Positions 1 to 5,468 of a DNA stretch of 5,468 nt are shown piece after piece. A program made the position numbers and the translations under genes. Origin of the DNA: an uncultured Acidobacteriota bacterium (lineage in GTDB: Bacteria > Acidobacteriota > Terriglobia > Terriglobales > Acidobacteriaceae); NCBI GenBank assembly GCA_903832475.1, contig CAILBQ010000493.1, positions 1 to 5,468 on the forward strand, read 5' to 3'. How positions within the stretch are numbered: the first letter of the stretch is position 1; every line of letters begins with the position of its first letter. The notes under the pieces were generated by a model that searched no databases, was not told the DNA's origin, and saw only the letters and a list, made by a program, of their open reading frames with translations.

Positions 1-461
1 GCGAGCGCTCCGGCCTGACCGAGACGCGCCTCGCGGGTCTTGTTGCTGGTGAGGCCTTGAATCTTTCCAATGTTGGGGTCGCTGGGATTGATGCGGCGCA
101 GCTTGTCGAGCGCTTCATCAGAGGCGGTGGAGTTACCGCTCAGGCGGTAATCGCGGGCTACGCCCTGGAGGGCAAGTTGGTTGTTGGGATCGGAAAGCAG
201 GATCTGCTGCCAGACCTGGACGGCGATGTCGGGGCGACCGCGCGCTTCGAGGGCCTGTGCCTTGCTAATCAGCACTTTCTCGGCTTCGCTCTGCTTCTGA
301 GCCTGGGAATGGGCGGGCTGGCCAGCGGCGATAGAAACGGCGAACAGGAGAATCAGAAGGCGGATTATAGCGGGGGGCTGCAAAGCGGAACGCAGGAACG
401 CGGCACGCAGGGATAGGGCGACTACGCGAGAAAGATACGGCACCTGTTTATGTCGCCACAT
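1..461 (-). CDS. bcsC: BcsC, cellulose export TPR / outer-membrane protein (N-terminal fragment, cut by window edge)
   Basis: BcsC carries a long periplasmic TPR domain and a C-terminal outer-membrane beta-barrel through which cellulose leaves the cell. Only the first 153 codons are here; the frame runs open through position 1. The N-terminus holds a basic region, a hydrophobic core (IIRLLILLFAVSIAA, about 32-46) and a likely signal-peptidase site near AHSQA (50-54). TPR-like helices follow: AEKVLISKAQALEARGRPDI continuing through VWQQILLSDPNN (to 94), a second repeat to about NPSDPN (130), and the beginning of a third. The phrase ALEARGRPDIAVQVWQQIL is typical of BcsC. The chosen ATG overlaps the bcsZ stop (TAATG) and has GGAG six bases upstream. 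An in-frame ATG at 473 is possible, with weaker spacing. The signal peptide has an unusually long n-region (about 30 residues). The barrel is outside the window, so completeness cannot be judged. Confidence 0.9.
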   Translation of the reverse strand, partial: MWRHKQVPYLSRVVALSLRAAFLRSALQPPAIIRLLILLFAVSIAAGQPAHSQAQKQSEAEKVLISKAQALEARGRPDIAVQVWQQILLSDPNNQLALQGVARDYRLSGNSTASDEALDKLRRINPSDPNIGKIQGLTSNKTREARLGQAGAL

Positions 462-1642
462 TAGCGACTCCATCGTACTAGTAGTTCCCCACTGCTTCCA
501 AACTGAAACCGCTTCTCGAGCCATCCAGTCCCAAATAAGGCTAAATTCTGATCGTAATATGTTGGACTCGTTCCATACAGATTTGATTTTTCATCGAGTT
601 GCGATTGTAAGCGCCCCACTTGTTGGGCAACCGCAGGCTCGTTGAGATTGCTCTTCAAATAAGGCAAGAGGGCGGCCGAGAATCCGACCGGACCGGGTGT
701 GGGGATGGGAATTCCATCCGGCCCTATCTTTTCGGGAGGGGCGTTGTGCTGCAGCATGTAGGTGTTCATGCCGATCAGAGGCGACAGCAGGCGGCTCTTG
801 GACCGATTGGAATCAGCCAGCATGCCGGCCCACAAGTAGACGCGGATAGCGTCGTAGCTGCCGACGGGCGTGGGGGACGTTTTTCCGTTGGCTAGGCAGG
901 GGCTGAATCCGCCGCCTGGCGCGTAGCAGAGCCAGTCCATGGCGAAGCCGTTTCGGACGCTGCGCTGGATCAGCGTCGGAAACATGGCGGCGACATCGGC
1001 CCAGGGGCCGGCGGGATCCACGGCAGCCAGCCGGTTCAGCAAAAAGACGGGGGTGTAGCTGGGATTGACCACCCAGAATTTTGGAAATTTGAAACCGACC
1101 GCTCCGGGGAGCAGGGCTGGGCCAAAAGAAGGCAGGTTGACTATTTCGCGGTGCGCGACGAGGCCGGCCAACCGCCTGCCGAGCGCAGTATAGCGCGGAT
1201 CTTTCCAAAGGCGGCCGGCTTCGATGAGGTCGTAGGCGATCCACAGATCAGAATCGGAGGCCGAGTTCGCATCCATTACCCCCCAGGCACCATCGCTGCC
1301 GTGGCCCCAGCTCCAAGCCGGCAGGTGCTGACCCAGGTCGCCCTGGCCGAGGTTGGCGGTGGTCCAAGCGAGAACCTTGTCGAAGTGCGCGCGGTCGTCG
1401 TTCACCAGGGCGAAAAAGAGCGCGTAGCTTTGCCCTTCGGATGTAGTGCGGTCGCCTCCCAGGGGATCGATCACCCGGCCATCCTGGCTGATGAACCGGC
1501 CAGCGTAGGCCTGCCAGAGTCGCCCGGAGTCGGTTTGCGCTGCGGCTGAAGCTATGAGGGCTGTGGCCAAGATTCCAAGGTGGACGATGGCTCCCAGGAT
1601 GCAGTTGGGTCTCAGGATGCGTTTGGCGATGGCAAATGACAA
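461..1642 (-). CDS. bcsZ: BcsZ, periplasmic family 8 endo-beta-1,4-glucanase
   Basis: This cellulase of the cellulose operon hydrolyses beta-1,4-glucan in the periplasm and in known systems influences the amount and crystallinity of the product. GH8 marks, numbered from the TTG start: TTSEGQSYALFFAL with the general-acid Glu at 69, the signature NSASDSDLWIAYDLIEAGRLW region (from 126; ASDSD at 128-132), KFWVVNPSYTP, and SYDAIRVYLWAGM with the predicted base Asp at 264. I chose the TTG at 1642 because GGAG lies 10 bases upstream and the start gives a normal signal peptide (KR at 7-8, hydrophobic 14-35, likely cleavage after SAAA). Length is then 393 residues, near the family's usual 370-400. 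The alternative ATG at 1789 gives 442 residues, overlaps bcsAB by 35 bases, has no clear ribosome binding site and places some 50 extra residues before the signal sequence. The function is very sure, the start less so. Confidence 0.93.
   Translation of the reverse strand: MSFAIAKRILRPNCILGAIVHLGILATALIASAAAQTDSGRLWQAYAGRFISQDGRVIDPLGGDRTTSEGQSYALFFALVNDDRAHFDKVLAWTTANLGQGDLGQHLPAWSWGHGSDGAWGVMDANSASDSDLWIAYDLIEAGRLWKDPRYTALGRRLAGLVAHREIVNLPSFGPALLPGAVGFKFPKFWVVNPSYTPVFLLNRLAAVDPAGPWADVAAMFPTLIQRSVRNGFAMDWLCYAPGGGFSPCLANGKTSPTPVGSYDAIRVYLWAGMLADSNRSKSRLLSPLIGMNTYMLQHNAPPEKIGPDGIPIPTPGPVGFSAALLPYLKSNLNEPAVAQQVGRLQSQLDEKSNLYGTSPTYYDQNLALFGTGWLEKRFQFGSSGELLVRWSR
468..471 (-). promoter_or_regulatory. 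Ribosome binding site of bcsC inside the end of bcsZ
   Basis: GGAG lies within the last codons of bcsZ on the minus strand, six bases before the ATG at 461-459. This near-ideal spacing favours that ATG over the upstream in-frame ATG at 473-471. With the shared base of TAATG it points to coupled translation of bcsZ and bcsC. Confidence 0.65.
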
Positions 1643-1652
1643 AGCTAAAAAT

Positions 1653-1656
1653 CTCC
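1653..1656 (-). promoter_or_regulatory. Ribosome binding site supporting the TTG start of bcsZ
   Basis: GGAG on the minus strand stands 10 bases before the in-frame TTG at 1642-1640. It is the best Shine-Dalgarno match ahead of any in-frame start of bcsZ; none is evident before the ATG at 1789. The spacing is slightly long, so this supports the start but does not prove it. Confidence 0.5.
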
Positions 1657-1702
1657 GCGCTGAATGAGAAACAGGGACATCGTGAACTGTCGAGAGTGAG
1701 GG

Positions 1703-1717
1703 CTTTCCTCTGGAAAG
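1703..1717 (-). repeat. Short perfect inverted repeat between bcsAB and bcsZ
   Basis: On the minus strand CTTTCC-AGA-GGAAAG forms a perfect 6-bp stem with a 3-base loop, about 37 bases after the bcsAB stop and 60 bases before the TTG start of bcsZ. No T-run follows, so it does not look like an intrinsic terminator. It could be a small mRNA hairpin in the bcsAB-bcsZ leader, or chance. Confidence 0.3.
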
Positions 1718-1754
1718 TCTGTTGTATCGCAGAAGCGACGTGCCGGCTCCTGCT

Positions 1755-4004
1755 TTAGTTGTCTTCGAGTTGCAGCCGCTTGCGAGCATGGGTGCGAAGC
1801 CAGATGCGCACCCAGATTGCGAGCAGGAAGGCCAAGGCCATGGCGCCGACCGCGGCCAGCCAGGGCAGCTGCGTGAACCAGATGGTCAGCAGCGTCCATG
1901 GCGGGAGCTTGCCGATGGTGTAAGACCCCGTCCCCAGCCGGAAGGACTGGAACAGCGTGCCATGCAACACGGAGACCGAACCGTTGATGTCGCTGGACTG
2001 CTGCACCTTGAGGAACGAAGTCAGGAACTGCTCGTACGTGGCCGCGTCCTTGACGTTGATCACGACGATGCTGCGTCCCTTTTCGAAGGGGGATTCGAGC
2101 CCTTCGATGACCGAGTCGGGAGATCCAGAAGCAGTGAGGTCGCCTGAGTCGGTATGGTCCGCCGCGGTTTGGATCTTCCACCATGCGCGGTGAGGAAGGC
2201 CAAAGAAGCCTTCCGTGTCTTTTACCTGCACCTGGCCGGCGCGCACGTTGACAGGCAGGCTGTTGCCCAGCTTGTCAAAGGCGGGCTGATCGTCGCCCGT
2301 GCCCAGGATCAGAAAATCTGTGGACGCGCCGGACTTCATGGCGTCGGCACCTGCGACAGTCACACGGAAAACCGGGTAGCCGGTCTGACGTCCGAAGTGT
2401 CCCATCAGGGTGAGGTACATTTCAAGCTCTTGTGCGGAAGGCAGGGACGGCAGGACGACGGTTGTTTCGCTCAGGTCAGCGCGATGGGTAAACGGGAAGC
2501 CGGCGTTGGCGAAAATTTCTAAGTTGGGCATGGCGGCATAATGCGGCGCCCCGCCCAGATCCAGATACGTGTCGCGCATGATCGCGCCCTGCATGTTGAT
2601 GGGCGTGGTATCGGAACAGCCGCCCTTCTTGAGCAACTGGAAGGTGAAGTCGAAGGACAGCGAGTTTGAGAATGGCCGCAGGTTGACGACGGGTACCGGG
2701 ATCTCTGTCTTGATGGTCCGCGAAGGCTCCGAGCCGGGGATGAGGGGCAGCGAACCCAGGAAGGCGTTGTTGACACGCACCTGGATGCTTGAGATTGGCC
2801 CAATCGGCATGGGATTGTAGCGGTACACCATCTTAAGGACCGCGTTAGGCCGGCGCTCGCTGTAGTAAAGGTCAGGCGGGACGCGAAAATAAACATTGAC
2901 GGGCGCCGAACCATCGCCGCCGAGGGAGTCGGCGGAGGCGTAGTCCCACAGCGCGATGGTTCCATCCGGCTTGGCCCAACGGGGAGCGATGTCGGGGGCT
3001 GGAATGTCGGGCAACTTGAAGTTGTCGATGGACGAAGTGGCGCCCTGTATCAGGTTTGAATTCAAGGCCAGCGCCTGCGCGGCTATCAGCACCTGGTCAG
3101 CGTCCTGCCCGGTGACAATCAGGACTTTGCTGTACGGATCTGAGGGGTTGGCTCGCATAGCCAGCGTTGGACCGGTAACATTGGGCAGACTGAGGCCGCC
3201 AGGCAGACTTCCGGGGTTCTCCGCAATGATGACGGAGTCTCCCTGCGGAACCTGGCCGAGGAAGGTAGGAAAACGCACCGGGCGGTTCTCTGACTCCATA
3301 CCGAAATAGGAGCTAACCACACCCGCCGCCTGGATGGCCTTGGTGGATGGAGCACTGGAGAAGACGATGGGAATCTTCGGCGCGTCGACAGTCTCGGTAT
3401 CCAGGAAGGGCAGGGGGAGGGATTTCAGGTCGTCCGCAAGCGGAAGCACATCGCCGGAAAAATCCATGTACGTCGCCGTACCAACGCGCGCCCAGAGGGT
3501 GGTATTGGCGGGGTCTTCACAAACCATGACGTAGTGGCCGATGAACTCGATGGTGAGAACGTTTTTGCGCACCAGGAGCTCAGGCGGAATGGACAGGTCT
3601 GCTTCTTCATCCTTGCTGCCGGTGGCGGGCGACTCGCCGGGTGGGATGGGGAGCGTTGCGAATAACGTCCCGTTCAAGATGAGCTGAATGTGGCTCAACT
3701 GCGGCAGCAGTGCGGGCGAAAACGAGTAATAGATGTGAATCTTTGCAGCCTTGACAACGTGGGTCTGCTGCAGGGTAAAGAAGATCGAACGCTGGCTGTC
3801 GATGCCGTGCATTTCGATAGTGCCGGAACCGGTATCGGCCAGGCTGAAGACATCGCGAAACTGACCAGGGGGAGGGGGCGGAAGCTTGGCGATCGTCTGC
3901 CTGGTTTGAAACCCCGCCGTATTGTTCGACTGGGACAAGGCCGTCTTCCCGCCCATCAGCAGAAGTCCCATTGGGATCAGCAGCGCCAGCAGCATGTGCG
4001 CGGC
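1755..4004 (-). other. BcsB moiety of the fusion (periplasmic, membrane-anchored)
   Basis: This is the BcsB-like half, about 750 residues, close to the usual length of free-standing BcsB. Order by family knowledge, with residues counted from the Met at 5459: hydrophobic segment (489-503), proline-rich start (PPPPP, 527-531), carbohydrate-binding domain 1 (about 540-665, including LILNGTLFATLPIPPGE and CEDPANTTLWARV), flavodoxin-like domain 1 (about 695-805), carbohydrate-binding domain 2 (about 825-975, with GGCSD and RDTYLDLGGAPHYAAMPNL), flavodoxin-like domain 2 (about 980-1155, with LPSAQELEMYLTLMGHFGRQ), then the anchor helix and a basic cytoplasmic tail. In the family BcsB packs on BcsA and is needed for catalysis; the anchor helix is the essential part. 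The stop is TAA at 1755-1757. Confidence 0.92.
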
Positions 4005-5468
4005 GCGCGCTGCGGCCACGTTGGCCTTGCCCTTGGACTTGCGCTTGGTCTTAGGTTTCTTATCCCCGCCTTCTTTGAAAAACAGGCTCATGAAGGTCAT
4101 GCGCAGACCGGCAAACGAAATGGCGAAGATGCGCGCAAGGCTCTTCATGGGCTGGTCGACCTCACGGCTCTCGCCCCAGCCGAGCCAAGTGTCTGCCCGG
4201 GAGTAGAGAACCGTGGTGAGCAGTTCCTGCTCGGGGATGGTAAGTTCGTTGAACTTCACGCGGATGGTCAAGGATTCTCCAGACACGATGGTGGATGGCA
4301 GATCGCCGCCGATAGCCGAGCCCACAAACTCCAGCCGCGCCTGCTCGCCGGACGTGACCTCAAAAGGCTCCGCCAGCCGGACCGCGGTGCCGCCGCTGGA
4401 GAGGTCGATGGTCTCACCGGAAACGATACGCCCATCTGCAAAGCGAATAGTGACGGGAGCGACCAAGCGAATGCGCACATGGCCGCGCAGTTGGCGCATC
4501 TCTCGCGACACGGCCGAACAGACGCCCAGCACAATGATGTTCAGGAAGCACCAGAGTACGTTCATGATGACCGTACCGGGACGGTCGCGATCCCAGATGA
4601 AGAAGCGTGGAATGGCGATGAGCAGGCCGAGGAAATTGAAGAACAGCAGCACCAGGAAAGGCTGTGCGATCTTCACGTCAAAGAAGCTTTTCTTGACGAT
4701 GCCACCCTTGGCGGTCACGTTGAATTTGCCCAGCTTGGGATTGATCAACGCCATCATGGTGGGCAGCAGAATGTACGGCGACAAAACCGTCTCGTAGATT
4801 TCATTCCAGAATGAGTGACGGTGTTCGCCCTGAATGCGCGAGTTGGTGAGGTTGGAGAGCGTCAAGTGGGGCAGCGCGTAAGCAAGAATGGCCGCCCAGT
4901 AGCCGGGGACGTTGGTGTGTGACAGGAGGAGATAGATCAAGGGCGCAGTCAGGAAGATGAGCCGAGGTAACGGATACAGGAAGTGCGCCATGGCGTTGAA
5001 GTAGCAAAGGCGCTGGGCAAAGCTGAGCTTGGGCGCGAAGAGCGGATTGTCGGTGCGCAGGATCTGGATCATGCCGCGCGCCCAGCGGATTCTCTGGCCC
5101 ACGTGCGCGGAAAGGCGCTCGGTCGCGAGGCCGGCAGCTTGCGGAATGTTGATGTAGGCCGTGTTCCAGCCGTTGGACTGCATGCGCAGCGAGGTGTGCG
5201 CGTCTTCGGTCACGGTTTCGACCGCGATGCCGCCGATTTCATCAAGCGCCTCGCGCCTCAATACCGCGCAAGATCCGCAGAAGAAGGTGGCGTTCCAGAA
5301 GTCGTTTCCGTCCTGCACGATGCCATAGAAGAGCTCGTTCTCGTTGGGGATGACGTGGAACTGGCCAAGGTTTCTTTCAAACGGGTCGGGCGAATAGAAA
5401 TGGTGAGGCGTCTGCAGCATAGCCAGATTGCGATCCCGCAAAAACCACCCAATCGTCATCTGCAGAAA
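1755..5468 (-). CDS. bcsAB: Fused cellulose synthase BcsA-BcsB, catalytic and periplasmic subunits (5' end cut by window edge)
   Basis: This inner-membrane enzyme polymerises UDP-glucose into beta-1,4-glucan, exports it and guides it into the periplasm. The frame stays open through 5468; the ATG at 5459 is internal, because FLQ precedes it and the context matches BcsA just after its DxD motif. Counting from that Met, the GT2 part shows QTPHHFYSPDPFERN (16-30), FFCGS (59-63), TED (84-86, catalytic base) and QRIRW (122-126, acceptor site). Membrane segments lie near 157-182, 186-203, 228-240, 267-287 and 295-315, with the gating-loop motif FNVTAKGG at 246-253. A PilZ domain follows (about 319-418), then a basic linker, a hydrophobic segment (489-503) and BcsB: alternating carbohydrate-binding and flavodoxin-like domains by family knowledge, ending in a membrane anchor (about 1195-1220) and a basic tail. 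No stop separates the two halves, unlike separate bcsA and bcsB in E. coli. Missing: the BcsA N-terminus and DxD motif, outside the window. Identity is very sure. Confidence 0.96.
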   Translation of the reverse strand, partial: FLQMTIGWFLRDRNLAMLQTPHHFYSPDPFERNLGQFHVIPNENELFYGIVQDGNDFWNATFFCGSCAVLRREALDEIGGIAVETVTEDAHTSLRMQSNGWNTAYINIPQAAGLATERLSAHVGQRIRWARGMIQILRTDNPLFAPKLSFAQRLCYFNAMAHFLYPLPRLIFLTAPLIYLLLSHTNVPGYWAAILAYALPHLTLSNLTNSRIQGEHRHSFWNEIYETVLSPYILLPTMMALINPKLGKFNVTAKGGIVKKSFFDVKIAQPFLVLLFFNFLGLLIAIPRFFIWDRDRPGTVIMNVLWCFLNIIVLGVCSAVSREMRQLRGHVRIRLVAPVTIRFADGRIVSGETIDLSSGGTAVRLAEPFEVTSGEQARLEFVGSAIGGDLPSTIVSGESLTIRVKFNELTIPEQELLTTVLYSRADTWLGWGESREVDQPMKSLARIFAISFAGLRMTFMSLFFKEGGDKKPKTKRKSKGKANVAAARAAHMLLALLIPMGLLLMGGKTALSQSNNTAGFQTRQTIAKLPPPPPGQFRDVFSLADTGSGTIEMHGIDSQRSIFFTLQQTHVVKAAKIHIYYSFSPALLPQLSHIQLILNGTLFATLPIPPGESPATGSKDEEADLSIPPELLVRKNVLTIEFIGHYVMVCEDPANTTLWARVGTATYMDFSGDVLPLADDLKSLPLPFLDTETVDAPKIPIVFSSAPSTKAIQAAGVVSSYFGMESENRPVRFPTFLGQVPQGDSVIIAENPGSLPGGLSLPNVTGPTLAMRANPSDPYSKVLIVTGQDADQVLIAAQALALNSNLIQGATSSIDNFKLPDIPAPDIAPRWAKPDGTIALWDYASADSLGGDGSAPVNVYFRVPPDLYYSERRPNAVLKMVYRYNPMPIGPISSIQVRVNNAFLGSLPLIPGSEPSRTIKTEIPVPVVNLRPFSNSLSFDFTFQLLKKGGCSDTTPINMQGAIMRDTYLDLGGAPHYAAMPNLEIFANAGFPFTHRADLSETTVVLPSLPSAQELEMYLTLMGHFGRQTGYPVFRVTVAGADAMKSGASTDFLILGTGDDQPAFDKLGNSLPVNVRAGQVQVKDTEGFFGLPHRAWWKIQTAADHTDSGDLTASGSPDSVIEGLESPFEKGRSIVVINVKDAATYEQFLTSFLKVQQSSDINGSVSVLHGTLFQSFRLGTGSYTIGKLPPWTLLTIWFTQLPWLAAVGAMALAFLLAIWVRIWLRTHARKRLQLEDN
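4005..4202 (-). other. BcsA-BcsB fusion linker with lysine-rich stretch
   Basis: This region joins the PilZ domain to BcsB (about residues 420-485 from the Met at 5459). It contains an amphipathic-looking stretch (KSLARIFAISFAGLRMTFMS) and then a strongly basic run, KKPKTKRKSKGK (467-478), before the hydrophobic segment that starts BcsB. The basic run should stay cytoplasmic by the positive-inside rule. The next hydrophobic segment, which resembles the signal peptide of a separate BcsB, then carries the chain into the periplasm. Whether it is cleaved is not visible; an alanine-containing site (KTALSQ, 505-510) follows it. Confidence 0.75.
4206..4505 (-). other. PilZ c-di-GMP-binding domain within BcsAB
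   Basis: This stretch encodes the cytoplasmic beta-barrel that activates BcsA. Both ligand motifs of the family are readable: RxxxR as RGHVR (R325 and R329, counting from the internal Met at 5459) and DxSxxG as DLSSGG (352-357), about 22 residues apart as expected. It follows the last BcsA channel helix and the SREMRQL stretch typical of BcsA. In characterised BcsA proteins c-di-GMP binding displaces the gating loop, so this synthase is predicted to respond to c-di-GMP. The domain limits are approximate. Confidence 0.9.

Noticed and set aside
57..416. A 119-codon open frame on the plus strand
   Set aside because: It is antisense to the recognisable BcsC signal peptide and TPR repeats and shows no family features.
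1703..1717. Inverted repeat as an intrinsic terminator after bcsAB
   Set aside because: The stem is only 6 bp and no T-run follows on the minus strand. A terminator here would also cut off bcsZ and bcsC.
1645..2184. A 179-codon minus-strand frame overlapping the end of bcsAB
   Set aside because: It is an out-of-frame shadow of the BcsB C-terminus. Only its last 11 codons, in the leader, were kept as a tentative mini-ORF.
3690..4814. A 374-codon open frame on the plus strand opposite bcsAB
   Set aside because: It is antisense to clear BcsA/PilZ/BcsB coding sequence, has a biased Gln/Arg/His/Gly composition and resembles no known family. Long antisense frames are common in GC-rich genes.
5457..5459. 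ATG at 5459 as the true start of the synthase
   Set aside because: The frame stays open upstream to the window edge (FLQ), and the following residues match the middle of the BcsA glycosyltransferase domain, so this Met is internal.
1..5468. CRISPR arrays, tRNA or rRNA genes, insertion sequences, phage or defence genes
   Set aside because: No repeat-spacer pattern, terminal inverted repeats, transposase or RNA gene was seen; coding sequence of one cellulose operon fills nearly the whole window.

Overview
The whole window is part of one bacterial cellulose synthesis operon, read entirely on the minus strand (transcription runs from high to low coordinates). The order is bcsA-bcsB fused as one reading frame, then bcsZ, then bcsC. 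This is the core order of the classical E. coli-type bcsABZC cluster. Both window edges cut through genes: the start of the BcsA part lies beyond 5468, and most of bcsC lies below position 1.

Region by region: 1755-5468 encodes the C-terminal half of the BcsA glucosyltransferase (after its DxD motif), the BcsA membrane channel segments, an intact-looking c-di-GMP-binding PilZ domain, a basic linker with a new membrane segment, and a complete BcsB periplasmic part with its C-terminal membrane anchor. No stop codon interrupts the join. Positions 461-1642 (or up to 1789) encode BcsZ, a secreted family 8 endo-beta-1,4-glucanase with its catalytic residues present. Positions 1-461 encode the start of BcsC: a signal peptide and the first TPR repeats. 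The TAA of bcsZ and the ATG of bcsC share one base.

Together these parts form a trans-envelope machine. BcsA polymerises UDP-glucose and passes the glucan across the inner membrane when c-di-GMP binds PilZ. BcsB guides the chain through the periplasm. BcsZ trims cellulose there. BcsC should provide the periplasmic TPR scaffold and the outer-membrane pore.

The sequence is GC-rich, and the BcsC/BcsZ components imply a diderm (Gram-negative) bacterium. BcsA-BcsB fusions are known from Komagataeibacter (AcsAB), but the gene order here (bcsZ directly between bcsAB and bcsC, no bcsD seen) and the protein flavour suggest another lineage. Acidobacteriota is my guess, not demonstrated. I found no RNA gene, mobile element, CRISPR array or separate plus-strand gene, and no evidence of an undescribed system. 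The noteworthy points are the fusion itself and the translation signals at the gene joints.
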